Positions 36,651-44,233 of a stretch of DNA of 64,000 bases are shown here, one piece after another. The notes below the pieces were generated by a model. It made no database searches, had not been told where the DNA came from, and was given only the letters and a program-made list of their open reading frames with translations. Made by a program: the position numbers and the translations under genes. The stretch covers positions 1-64,000 of the forward strand of contig JANXTZ010000015.1 of NCBI GenBank assembly GCA_025352125.1. Direction: 5' to 3'. This DNA comes from Deinococcales bacterium. GTDB lineage: Bacteria; Deinococcota; Deinococci; Deinococcales; JAAFIG01. Each line of letters starts with the position of its first letter. Positions within the stretch are counted from its first letter, which is position 1.

Positions 36651-38090
36651 TCAAAGTTTTGGTGTAATTCTGGCTTTGGTCAGTTGCTCGAACGCATACG
36701 CGGCACGAATCAGCGTCGGTTCGCTCCAAGCGGTTCCCATAAACGTAATCCCCACAGGATTGCCGTCGCTCGAGTAACCTGCGGGCACACAAACGCTCGG
36801 GTATCCCGCTTTCGCCCCGATCTGAGCGCCCCAGTACATCGGCATGACCAGCGCGTCGAGTTTGTGTTTTTTGAGGGTCGCATCAATGCCGCGTTGCCTC
36901 GAGAGTCGCAAATCTTCGGCGCGGGTGTATTTGTAAATGTCTGAATTTGTGCCGCCCGTGCTTTGTGCCGCCAGCAACAGGGTTTGCCCGTAGCGCAGCA
37001 TTTTCTTGTGGTTGCGTTCATTAAACCGTATCAACTCGAGTAAACTGCCTGGAAATTCAGGCGCGAGGGTTCGCAAGTATTTGTTCAAATCGCGTTTGAA
37101 TTCGTAGAGCAAGACCGTGTAACCAAGGTCAGCCACCGCTCGGGTCGTCTCAATTTCGGCAGGATCGACCAAAACCGCACCGCCATCTTGCAGCGCCGTT
37201 AAGGCATTCTCGAGAATCGGTTTTTGCTCTTCTGTGACGTGCTGCCAATGGTAATCCCTGGGGACACCCAACCGCATTCCCTTCAAACTGTCTCTCTCGA
37301 GGAAAACCGTGTAATCACCTAAACTTTTCGCACCCCTTGTGGCGGCATCTCGAGCGTCAAATCCCGTCATTGCGCCCAGCAAAATGGCGGCATCTTCAAC
37401 GGTTCTTGCCATCGGTCCTGCCGTGTCTTGGCTGGCGGCTATCGGAACAATCCCGCGCCTCGAGATCAGACCCACCGTGGGCTTGATGCCGACCACCGAA
37501 TTGTTGTTGGCTGGACTGAGAATCGAACCCGAGGTTTCAGTCCCGACGGCGACCGCACACAAATCGGCGGCGACCGCCACGCCAGAACCGCTGCTCGAGC
37601 CGCCCGTGTTGAAACTTTTGTCATAAGGGTTCAGCACTTGCCCGCCCTTTGAGCTGTAACCGTTGGGCATGTTGGTGCTGATGAAATTCGCCCATTCGGT
37701 CATGTTGGTTTTGCCCAAAATAATTGCGCCCGCAGCGCGGAGTTTTGCGACCAACGCCGCGTCTTCGCTGGCTCGAGCATGTTGCAATGCCAAGCTGCCA
37801 GCGCTGGTGTGAAGTTTGTCGGTGGTGTTGATGTTGTCTTTTAAAAGTATCGGAATGCCGTGCAGCAATCCTCGAGAAATCCCTGAAGCCCGCTCGCCAT
37901 CCAGTTTTTGAGCCATTTTGAGCGCGTCGGGATTGACTTCCAAAACACTGTTCAGAGCATTTTGATCCAACCTCGAGATGCGGTCTTGATAATGCTTGAC
38001 CAGTTCTAGACTCGAGATTTTTTTTGAGATCATCAAGGCTTGGAGTTGCGAAATGCTCGCTCCATTCGGGATCGGTTTTCTTGTTGGCAT
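36651..38090 (-). CDS. Amidase signature-family hydrolase
   Basis: A 479-residue amidase. The Ser-cisSer-Lys triad is visible: Lys84 in GIPILLKDN, the Ser cluster in NTGGSSSGSG (about 165-167), and nucleophile Ser189 in GTETSGSI. It lacks a signal peptide and sits alone, without gatB/gatC, so it is more likely a stand-alone amidase than GatA. The substrate is unknown. The 3' end lies next to the repeat-rich gap. Confidence 0.85.
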   Translation of the reverse strand: MPTRKPIPNGASISQLQALMISKKISSLELVKHYQDRISRLDQNALNSVLEVNPDALKMAQKLDGERASGISRGLLHGIPILLKDNINTTDKLHTSAGSLALQHARASEDAALVAKLRAAGAIILGKTNMTEWANFISTNMPNGYSSKGGQVLNPYDKSFNTGGSSSGSGVAVAADLCAVAVGTETSGSILSPANNNSVVGIKPTVGLISRRGIVPIAASQDTAGPMARTVEDAAILLGAMTGFDARDAATRGAKSLGDYTVFLERDSLKGMRLGVPRDYHWQHVTEEQKPILENALTALQDGGAVLVDPAEIETTRAVADLGYTVLLYEFKRDLNKYLRTLAPEFPGSLLELIRFNERNHKKMLRYGQTLLLAAQSTGGTNSDIYKYTRAEDLRLSRQRGIDATLKKHKLDALVMPMYWGAQIGAKAGYPSVCVPAGYSSDGNPVGITFMGTAWSEPTLIRAAYAFEQLTKARITPKL

Positions 38091-38173
38091 ACTCGAAATT
38101 CTATTTCATTTGGAAGTGCGACAAGCAAACTGCACACCTCTAGCGGGTCAATTACCTTTGACTGGGTTTAAAC

Positions 38174-38201
38174 TTGACCTCGAGATTAAAAGTGCTATCA
38201 T
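38174..38201 (+). promoter_or_regulatory. Promoter of the TetR gene (leaderless)
   Basis: TTGACC at 38174-38179, 16-bp spacer, TATCAT at 38196-38201. The first in-frame start after it is GTG 38207, five bases downstream, so the transcript is probably leaderless. Confidence 0.6.
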
Positions 38202-38206
38202 CACGC

Positions 38207-38848
38207 GTGCTTGACTCATTTTCAGAAAAATCTTATCGGGAGGCTTTCAACATCCAAGCCCCACCTTCGTTGCGCGAACGCCAAAAATCGCGCCGCAAAA
38301 ACCGTATTTACACGGTCGCCATCCAACTCTTCAAAGAACGCGGCTTTGACAAAACCACCGCCACCGACATCGCCAAAGCCGCCCACGTCTCGAGGGGCAC
38401 ATTTTTTAACTATTATCCGTACAAGGAAGCCGTGCTGCTCGATTACGGCGCGAGCATCGTGGCTGGCGTGCGCGAACGCGTCGAGGAACGCAAAACCCTG
38501 GGGCGCACACCGCTCGAGATTCTCGAGGGGTTGTGGCGCGATCTGGCAGAGGTGGCGGGTTCTGAACGGACATTGATTCCGCCGCTGACCTATGAACTGA
38601 TCAACCCCGACCCGATTCGGGCGCACACCGCCTACGAAGCCATGCCGCTCGCCAAAATCATTGAGGCTTTGCTGCGCGAGATTCCAAGCATTCGCAAGGA
38701 TTTGTCGAGCGAGCGCATTGCCGCCACGATGGCGTACACGTTCTTGATGACCGCGCTGCGTTGGAGCGCCTTCATGAGCGAGCGCCCAGTCCAAGAGGAG
38801 TTGCACAAAGCCTTCAAAATCTTGACCGAGGGCGTGTTCGAGCGTTAA
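38207..38848 (+). CDS. TetR-family transcriptional regulator
   Basis: About 213 residues. The helix-turn-helix spans about residues 25-75 (RKNRIYTVAIQLFKERGFDKTTATDIAKAAHVSRGTFFNYYPYKEAVLL). The C-terminal ligand domain is helical. Start placement rests on the promoter at 38174-38201, which makes the upstream TTG impossible. It is divergent from the amidase gene with about 115 bp between them and may regulate it. A perfect terminator follows. Confidence 0.82.
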   Translation: MLDSFSEKSYREAFNIQAPPSLRERQKSRRKNRIYTVAIQLFKERGFDKTTATDIAKAAHVSRGTFFNYYPYKEAVLLDYGASIVAGVRERVEERKTLGRTPLEILEGLWRDLAEVAGSERTLIPPLTYELINPDPIRAHTAYEAMPLAKIIEALLREIPSIRKDLSSERIAATMAYTFLMTALRWSAFMSERPVQEELHKAFKILTEGVFER

Positions 38849-38868
38849 ACCCACCAACCCGAATTTAA

Positions 38869-38907
38869 AAGCTCGAGAACCTGTTGACGTTCTCGAGCTT
38901 TATTTTT
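38869..38907 (+). terminator. Strong intrinsic terminator
   Basis: 12-bp perfect stem AAGCTCGAGAAC / GTTCTCGAGCTT, 8-base loop, then TATTTTT. CTCGAG lies in both arms. Confidence 0.9.
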
Positions 38908-38964
38908 GAACGACTCAATGCAAGCCGATCAAACCGTGGTGACTCGAGTTAGAAACAAAAATCG

Positions 38965-38993
38965 TTGAACAGAACAACTTCTCGAGTTAGACT
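38965..38993 (+). promoter_or_regulatory. Leaderless promoter
   Basis: TTGAAC (38965), 17-bp spacer, TAGACT (38988-38993), six bases, then ATG 39000. Confidence 0.7.
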
Positions 38994-38999
38994 CATGTC

Positions 39000-39299
39000 A
39001 TGTTCTGGCGTCGTAAACCTTCAGATACCAAACCGCAATACCTCAAAGCCGACGGCACGCTGGCGTATCGTGTGCGGGTCAAAACCGCCAAGCGCGGCGA
39101 AATTGTCGAGATTCGGTTCACCAAATCTGGCGATGTCAGCTCCATAGAGGGTGGCGGGTTTTTCGTGCGCAAGCACATCGTTGGACCGAACACGTTTGAC
39201 CGAGCGACGCTCGAGATTACGTTTGGCGCAAATTATGGCAATCCAAGTTTCAACGTCGAGGGTGGCGAGGTTGTGCCCGTTTTTGAATGGGTCGATTAG
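39000..39299 (+). CDS. Conserved-looking hypothetical protein
   Basis: A 99-residue basic, beta-rich protein with no signal peptide or membrane helix (MFWRRKPSDTKPQYLKADG...FGANYGNPSFNVEGGEVVPVFEW). I do not recognise the family. A good promoter with the -10 box six bases before ATG supports a real, leaderless gene. Its stop codon overlaps the 3' end of the convergent PfkB gene by four bases. Confidence 0.7.
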   Translation: MFWRRKPSDTKPQYLKADGTLAYRVRVKTAKRGEIVEIRFTKSGDVSSIEGGGFFVRKHIVGPNTFDRATLEITFGANYGNPSFNVEGGEVVPVFEWVD

Positions 39300-40270
39300 G
39301 GTTTAAAACCGTACTTTAAAAGTCGCCGTTCGAGTTCAATATCTTTGGCGGCTCGAGCGCCGAATCTGGACACGACCCAACCAGCCACCTGCGCGGCGAG
39401 TTCGGCGGCGGCAAGTGCGTTCTTGGATTGCAAATAATGCCCCAGAAACGCGCCGCAAAAAGAATCGCCTGCACCTGTGGCGTCCACGGCGGTGTCGGTG
39501 GTGGCGGCAACTTGAAACGAGTTATTGCCTTGTGCAATCAGTGCGCCGTTTTTGTCCAGTTTTAAGACGATCATCGTTTGGGGATACAGGTTTTGCAGTG
39601 CCTCGAGCACCTCGGTTGGGTTTTTTGCGCCGGTCATGGCGCGTCCCTCCTCGAGGTTTGGGAATAAAAAATCCACACTCATTTCGCGGGTGGTGCGTCT
39701 GAATTCCTCGCGTCCGATTTCTCGAATCATCTGGTAACTGCCAGGGTCAAAACTGACGCTCGCCCCAGCTTCGGTGGCGATTCTGGCAGCGAGTAGCGCG
39801 GCTTGGCGCGGCGGGTCGGTGAAGACACTCCAGGCGGTGATGTGAACGTGGCTCGAGGCTTGAATCGCGGCAATCGGCAACTCTGAAGGCTCGAGCAAAA
39901 AATCTGCACCCTGGGAGGTGATCATGCTGCGTTGCCCGCTCGAGTCGATCAACACCAGAATCACACCGGTCGGGCTGGAATCCGTCCAAATGACGTGTGA
40001 TGCAACACCCTCAGCAATTAAATCCTGCACGGCAAACTCGCCAAAACGATCCCGTCCGACCTTGCCCAAAAAACCGGTCGGCATTCCAACCCTCGCCGCC
40101 CAAACCGCAACATTGGCGCTCGAGCCTCCTGGGGAAAGCTGCACGCGTCCTGTGGTGTCACCGCCAGGCAAAATGATCTGGTCGGGTTTGGTCAACACGT
40201 CCCAGGCGAGGTCGCCGACGGCAAGCATGGGGCGGATGGTGACTCGTGGATTCACAATGCCGAGAATCAT
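39296..40270 (-). CDS. PfkB-family carbohydrate kinase
   Basis: A 324-residue ribokinase-like sugar or nucleoside kinase. The N-terminal PfkB signature is PGGSSANVAVWAARVGMPTGFLGKVGRDRFGEFAVQDL. The C-terminal signature DTAVDATGAGDSFCGAFLGHYL contains the catalytic Asp and anion hole. The substrate is not evident. It stands alone. The true start could be 40270 or a Met at residue 15 (MLAVGDLAWDVL). Confidence 0.88.
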   Translation of the reverse strand: MILGIVNPRVTIRPMLAVGDLAWDVLTKPDQIILPGGDTTGRVQLSPGGSSANVAVWAARVGMPTGFLGKVGRDRFGEFAVQDLIAEGVASHVIWTDSSPTGVILVLIDSSGQRSMITSQGADFLLEPSELPIAAIQASSHVHITAWSVFTDPPRQAALLAARIATEAGASVSFDPGSYQMIREIGREEFRRTTREMSVDFLFPNLEEGRAMTGAKNPTEVLEALQNLYPQTMIVLKLDKNGALIAQGNNSFQVAATTDTAVDATGAGDSFCGAFLGHYLQSKNALAAAELAAQVAGWVVSRFGARAAKDIELERRLLKYGFKP

Positions 40271-40371
40271 AACAGTTCAATTGACGGCGGCTCGAGTAAG
40301 CCATTAAACGTAGTCGCACCTCACATTTTCAAAGCGTTTTCATGCTAATATTTTTGTACACCAGAAAGGGG

Positions 40372-40428
40372 GTGGTCCAACTGTTAAGCAAAAGATTTAT
40401 GGTTGGTGGAGGTGCTCGTCGGGGCTAG
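40372..40428 (+). CDS. Micro-ORF, 18 residues, in the candidate RNA
   Basis: GTG 40372 to TAG 40426-40428 encodes MVQLLSKRFMVGGGARRG. An AGAAAGGGG sequence directly precedes the GTG, closer than usual. The peptide ends Gly-Gly-Gly-Ala-Arg-Arg-Gly, which could allow translation-dependent control (as leader peptides do) of the folding downstream. This is an inference from position only. Confidence 0.35.
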   Translation: MVQLLSKRFMVGGGARRG

Positions 40429-40509
40429 CTCAAGCCGTCCCTTTTTTCAGGGCGACTGAATCCCGAATGCGGGCATGGGCATAGTCCCAGACCCAGGCGG
40501 GTATCGAAG

Positions 40510-40538
40510 GAGACCAGAATACTCTGGTCTCTTTTTTT
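40510..40538 (+). terminator. Intrinsic terminator of the candidate RNA
   Basis: GAGACCAGA / TCTGGTCTC, 9-bp perfect stem with a 4-base loop, followed by seven T. Confidence 0.92.
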
Positions 40539-40548
40539 ATTCTCGGCA

Positions 40549-40554
40549 TAGAAT
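40549..40554 (+). promoter_or_regulatory. -10 box of a leaderless gene
   Basis: TAGAAT, then six bases, then GTG 40561. This places the next gene on its own transcript beyond the terminator. Confidence 0.55.
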
Positions 40555-40560
40555 GGAAAA

Positions 40561-41010
40561 GTGAAACTCGAGGATTACACGCTGAGTGTGCGTTACCGTG
40601 AGGATTGGAATTGTTTTGAAGCCAGCCTGAGCGAATTTTTTGCGCTGATTGCCAGTGGTGAAACCGAACGGGAAGCCCTAACCGAACTGAAACGCTTGTA
40701 CCTCGAGCGGGTCATTTACCTCGAGGCGATAGGCAAACCGCTGCCGATTCCTGGTGAAGCTCCAGAACCGATGTTTGCCACCAGCGCCAGGGTGGATGCC
40801 TTGAGCGGCACGGCAAGGGATTTTTTCAGACGGGTTTTAAACCTGGATTACGATGAGGTTTTTGTGTCCGACGCCACCAGACTCGAGGAATTTGGCACGC
40901 TGGAGGTGTTGCGCGAAAAAATCAAACTCGAGTACGGCGTGGACATTGGCACCGAACTCGAGCAACCGTTATGGGAGGTGCTGGGCAAAATTCGCGGTTT
41001 GGGAAACTAA
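40561..41010 (+). CDS. HicB-like N-terminal domain protein
   Basis: A 149-residue protein. Residues 1-60 (YTLSVRYREDWNCFEASLSEFFALIASGETEREALTELKRLYLERVIYLEAIGKPLPIP) have the layout of a HicB/UPF0150 partial RNase H fold: a strand pair, a Glu-rich helix, then GKPLPIP. The C-terminal half is an acidic helical domain. No hicA toxin gene is next to it, so it is not an obvious toxin-antitoxin pair. It starts at GTG, probably leaderless. Confidence 0.65.
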   Translation: MKLEDYTLSVRYREDWNCFEASLSEFFALIASGETEREALTELKRLYLERVIYLEAIGKPLPIPGEAPEPMFATSARVDALSGTARDFFRRVLNLDYDEVFVSDATRLEEFGTLEVLREKIKLEYGVDIGTELEQPLWEVLGKIRGLGN

Positions 41011-41091
41011 GTATCTCCTCGAAATTTTTTAGAGTTTTTCCCTAAAAAATTTCCGACCAACTGGAGTGGGGACAACGTACCTGTCGCCGAA

Positions 41092-41181
41092 GCGATGCCG
41101 CCCGTCAGGTGCGTTTTGGCATCAAGAAATGGAAGATTTGGAGCGACCCAGCCCGCAAGGTGCATGAATTGGGTCAAGAAG
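41092..41181 (-). repeat. Two tandem covarying hairpin repeats
   Basis: On the minus strand, 41143-41181 has arms GACCCA/TGGGTC and 41092-41128 has arms GATGCC/GGCATC, both around the conserved GCACCT and CGGGC blocks. The arms differ from the common GACCAT/ATGGTC but still pair. The gap 41011-41224 contains nothing else recognised. Confidence 0.8.
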
Positions 41182-41224
41182 CGAAGCGGAAAATCTAAAA
41201 TGCAGGCGGGAGGTACTTAAGTGT

Positions 41225-41623
41225 ATGAAACCCAGAAAAGCTTTGTTTCAAAAATTGGATTGTGTCCAAATTCGAGTGCCTGATTTGGTTTCAGGGTTGG
41301 CTTTTTACTGCGATTGTCTTGGGCATCAGTTGATCTGGCGTACCGAACACGCGGCTGGACTTCAGATGCCTGGAACGGATACTGAATTGGTTTTGCAAAC
41401 CGAACGAGACGGACTTGAAGTGGATTTTTTAGTTGAAAATGCCGATCAAGCCGCCGAGGAATTCGTTGTGCAAGGCGGTTCGATTGTGGTTGCACCATTT
41501 GAAATTGCCATTGGTCGTTGTGTGGTGGTCAGCGACCCTTGGGGAACTCACCTGGTGCTTCTTGACACCAGCAAAGGCTTGCTCAAAACCGACAGCGAAA
41601 AATGGGTTGTACCAACTGTTTAA
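41225..41623 (+). CDS. VOC-family (glyoxalase/bleomycin-resistance-like) protein
   Basis: A 132-residue protein with one vicinal oxygen chelate domain: LDCVQIRVPDLVSGLAFYCDCLGHQLIWR at the start, VDFLVENADQAAEEF in the middle and VVVSDPWGTHLVLLDTSKG at the end. Likely metal positions are Gln/His equivalents in strands 1 and 8. It could be a lyase, dioxygenase or binding protein; the substrate is unknown. Confidence 0.8.
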   Translation: MKPRKALFQKLDCVQIRVPDLVSGLAFYCDCLGHQLIWRTEHAAGLQMPGTDTELVLQTERDGLEVDFLVENADQAAEEFVVQGGSIVVAPFEIAIGRCVVVSDPWGTHLVLLDTSKGLLKTDSEKWVVPTV

Positions 41624-41671
41624 GTTTTGCACGCTCAAAGTACGGTGTTGTCTGATTTAACGCTTTTACCT

Positions 41672-42298
41672 CTAACTTGCCATTCGCATCAACACCAGCA
41701 CCAGTATTGTTCCGGCGAGCGCGGTCAGCATTGCCGCAACTCGGGTTTTTTTCATGAACAAAGAGAGTCCAAATCCGGTGACCGCCACCAGCAACAAAAA
41801 CCAGCCCGAAAGGTCAATCAACCACGCCCAGGCTTTGCCCGAATCTCGTCCTCGGTGAAGGTCGTTTAAAACCGCGACTGGTCCTTGGGCAACGACTTTT
41901 AACGAATATGTTCCGTCTTTGATTTGGATAAACGCATCGGCGGCATACGCGGGCGCTCGAAAACTGATGGACGCCTCGTTATTGTCCTGGCGGTGATCGG
42001 TCACTCTGCCCTTCAAACCGTATTTGGCGCGTAACGTTTCAGCGGTCAACAGCCAGTCCACTTTGCCATTTTGCAACCAGGTTTTGGGCAGTGTGCCCGT
42101 CAAATTCTGCTGGCTCGAGGCGCTGCCAAAAACCCATTCTGGATGGTTGAGCGTGATGCCTGTGGCGGCAAAGAACACCACCACCAACAGGCTGATCATT
42201 GACGTGTACAGGTGCAACCAGCGCACCAGCAGGTACAGGCTGCCTCGAGCCTTCGCAGGTTTTTTGCTCTGGATTTTAGCTTCGCTTAAGGTATTCAA
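41672..42298 (-). CDS. PepSY-associated membrane protein
   Basis: A 208-residue protein. A first membrane helix (residues 27-50, LHLYTSMISLLVVVFFAATGITLNHPEWV) is followed by a PepSY-like extracytoplasmic domain, then NDLHRGRDSGKAWAWLIDLSGWFLLLVAVTGFGLSLFM with the paired His/Arg pattern of PepSY_TM proteins, and a last helix. It starts at a TTG inside the end of the DUF2271 gene, so it relies on translational coupling. Proteins of this type act in extracytoplasmic electron transfer and usually accompany DUF2271 and ApbE, as here. Confidence 0.75.
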   Translation of the reverse strand: MNTLSEAKIQSKKPAKARGSLYLLVRWLHLYTSMISLLVVVFFAATGITLNHPEWVFGSASSQQNLTGTLPKTWLQNGKVDWLLTAETLRAKYGLKGRVTDHRQDNNEASISFRAPAYAADAFIQIKDGTYSLKVVAQGPVAVLNDLHRGRDSGKAWAWLIDLSGWFLLLVAVTGFGLSLFMKKTRVAAMLTALAGTILVLVLMRMAS

Positions 42299-42821
42299 GG
42301 TTCACCGTTTTCAGTTCACCATTGGGCGTGAAAGCTTGCTTTAAGGTGCTGGCAGTCAGGTTCAGTTTTTCCCTGAACAACTGGTACGGTCCGTGCTCTC
42401 GAGCCATCTCAATGCAGACGTAATACTCGCCTTGGGTCAGCAGGTTGCCTTTATCGTCCTTGCCGTCCCAGGTCAGGCTGTACTTGCCAGGTTGGCGGGT
42501 TGGGCTGGAGACCGTGGTTGCCAAGTTGCCGCTGCGATACCAGCGCTTGAGTTCGTTGAGCCAACGCGAACCTTTGCCAGATTGCTCGAACCACAACGCC
42601 AGTGTACGAACTTGTGCGCCCTGAGCATTCTCGAGCCAGACCGCAATGTAAGGCGGTCTGTACATAAATCCTCCAGGGGCAGCAAACTCGAAGTTGACAT
42701 CGAGTTTCATGGCGGTTGAGAGTTTTGCGGTTTGTGCCAGGGTTTTACCGACCAGCAAGGTCAGTGTTGCGCCCGTGGCTTGAAAGAGAAAGCTTCTGCG
42801 GCTGAGACGGCTGTGTTTCAT
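42276..42821 (-). CDS. DUF2271 exported protein
   Basis: A 181-residue protein with an apparent Tat-type signal (SRRSFLFQATGATLTLLVG). ATG 42821 has ACGGAGGTC upstream. The DUF2271 core is visible: FEFAAPGGFMYRPPYIAVWLEN, LALWFEQSGKGSRWLNELKRWYR, TRQPGKYSLTWDGKDDKG, LLTQGEYYVCIEMAREHG. The family is found with PepSY membrane proteins and ApbE flavin transferases. It overlaps apbE by four bases upstream and the PepSY gene downstream, giving a three-gene operon. Confidence 0.82.
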   Translation of the reverse strand: MKHSRLSRRSFLFQATGATLTLLVGKTLAQTAKLSTAMKLDVNFEFAAPGGFMYRPPYIAVWLENAQGAQVRTLALWFEQSGKGSRWLNELKRWYRSGNLATTVSSPTRQPGKYSLTWDGKDDKGNLLTQGEYYVCIEMAREHGPYQLFREKLNLTASTLKQAFTPNGELKTVNLEYLKRS

Positions 42822-43714
42822 GATCTGACCTCCGTTGTTTGTAAAGCTCGAAAACGTTGATTTGTCAGGACTTCTCCCGCAACTGTGACCACTAAACAAC
42901 CCATTTGAGAAGATTCGGTGAACTCGAGACTTTGTGCTGGCTCGAGCACGCAGCAGATCGTGGCGACCACGTCGGCGCTGGCGGCATCGGGCGCGATGAT
43001 CGTGACTTGGGCAATTTCAGTGATGGCTTTGGCGGCTCGAGGGTCGAAAATGTGCGCCCCTCGGTGGGTGTGTCCGCTGGTTGCCACGCCCTGATTCTGA
43101 ATCCAAACCCGAGCCAGTTCTGGCGCATTGTCGGCTTTGGAAAACGGGTGGGCGATTGCCACCTCGAGCTTGCCTGCGCCGTGGTGACACAGATCGCCGC
43201 CCAGATTGACCAGCACCTCGTGCACACCCTCGAGTTGAAGGGCTGATTGAGCGGCTTTGTCGGCAATGCGTCCTTTTGCCAGCGCGTTGAAGTTGAGTCT
43301 GTGCGGCGTGAGTTTGTGAACGTGATCGCCTTGCCAACGCCAAAGCGCTTGTTGTAAATCTTTGAGCGAACCATGCCCTGAGATGACCGCATCAATTGCA
43401 GGATGAAATGCACCGTTGCTGATTTTTTGCCAGTGCGCTGCTTCCTCGAGCAACCATTTCAAATCTGGCGATGGCACGATGCAACCCGCCGCCTGCCAAC
43501 GGTTGAGTTCACTGTTGGGCTGGAAAAAACTATAAACCCGCTCGAGCCTGCCAATTTCCTCGAGAATCAGATGTTCAGCTTTGAAGGCAATCGCTTGGTT
43601 GTCCACCCGCAGTTGAAGCTCGAGCGCCGTACCGAGCACGCCCTCAAAACAAGCTCGATGCAGCATGGCTCGAGGTTTAAATAGCTTTTTGAATGCTGGT
43701 AAAACCGAATTCAC
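42818..43714 (-). CDS. apbE: FAD:protein FMN transferase (ApbE-like)
   Basis: A 298-residue ApbE-family flavin transferase, which attaches FMN to Thr/Ser of target proteins. Landmarks are FQPNSELNRWQ, FHPAIDAVISGHG, LNFNALAKGRIADKAAQSAL, VNLGGDLCHHG and the C-terminal ATSGHTHRGAHIFDPR and DAASADVVAT. No signal peptide or lipobox is evident, unlike many ApbE proteins. First gene of an operon with DUF2271 and PepSY genes; the covalent FMN acceptor in this set is not obvious. Confidence 0.85.
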   Translation of the reverse strand: MNSVLPAFKKLFKPRAMLHRACFEGVLGTALELQLRVDNQAIAFKAEHLILEEIGRLERVYSFFQPNSELNRWQAAGCIVPSPDLKWLLEEAAHWQKISNGAFHPAIDAVISGHGSLKDLQQALWRWQGDHVHKLTPHRLNFNALAKGRIADKAAQSALQLEGVHEVLVNLGGDLCHHGAGKLEVAIAHPFSKADNAPELARVWIQNQGVATSGHTHRGAHIFDPRAAKAITEIAQVTIIAPDAASADVVATICCVLEPAQSLEFTESSQMGCLVVTVAGEVLTNQRFRALQTTEVRS

Positions 43715-43774
43715 GAGGCTGACCTCCTTGGTGAATCTTAAAGACCAAGGGTAACGGTTCGGTAACAGCCCATG

Positions 43775-44230
43775 CTATTTGTGATACGGTTCGCCGCGCT
43801 CCAAGGTCGCGGCGCGGTACAGTGCCTCAAGCATCACCAGTTGTGCCAGATCGTGCGGCATGGTCAAGCTCGAGAGCGACCACATCATGCGAACGCTGCT
43901 GCGCACCTCATCTGAGAGTCCTTCGTCGCCGCCGACCAGAAACGCCAGTTCGCCGATCCCGTTCACGCCCAGGCTCGAGATTTGGGCGGTCAAGGCTTCG
44001 GTGCTGAATTGTTTGCCCCTGGGGTCGAGCGCTATCGTGTACGCCCGTCCAGCCGCCTCCAAGAGGGCTTGTCCCTCCTCGAGCATGGCAATTTCGCCAG
44101 ATTTTTTGGAATCTTTGACGCGGCTGATTTTTAATTTGTGATAACGCTCGAGGCGTTTTGAGTACAAGCCACAACCGATTTTGGCATACTCATGCTTGGG
44201 TTCTCCGACGGTGATGATATGCAAACGCAT
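43775..44230 (-). CDS. rlmH: 23S rRNA (pseudouridine1915-N3)-methyltransferase RlmH
   Basis: A 151-residue SPOUT methyltransferase, the usual RlmH length. It shows KIGCGLYSKRLERYHKLKI, ALDPRGKQFSTEALT, LAFLVGGDEGLSDEVR (the SAM-binding trefoil knot), MWSLSSLTMPHDLAQLVMLEALYRAATLERGEPYHK (the signature C-terminus). It starts four bases after the stop of the beta-helix lipoprotein gene, so it is likely co-transcribed with it. Confidence 0.95.
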   Translation of the reverse strand: MRLHIITVGEPKHEYAKIGCGLYSKRLERYHKLKISRVKDSKKSGEIAMLEEGQALLEAAGRAYTIALDPRGKQFSTEALTAQISSLGVNGIGELAFLVGGDEGLSDEVRSSVRMMWSLSSLTMPHDLAQLVMLEALYRAATLERGEPYHK

Positions 44231-44233
44231 GGG

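Larger units (their letters stand above)
40352..40538 (+). ncRNA. Candidate structured RNA / leader with terminator
   Basis: An extended -10 (TGCTAATAT, 40343-40351) is followed by about 187 bases rich in short G/C hairpins (GGCT/AGCC near 40423, CCCG/CGGG near 40462, GGG/CCC near 40477), ending in a near-perfect intrinsic terminator at 40510-40538. A 57-base micro-ORF lies at its 5' end. It is not tmRNA, RNase P or SRP RNA by the motifs I know. It could be an independent RNA or a terminated leader of the gene at 40561, which however has its own -10 box. Confidence 0.5.

Noticed and set aside
36651-38090. gatA, aspartyl/glutamyl-tRNA amidotransferase subunit A
   Set aside because: The amidase triad is there, but no gatB or gatC gene is adjacent and the sequence style fits a stand-alone amidase; kept as a general amidase.
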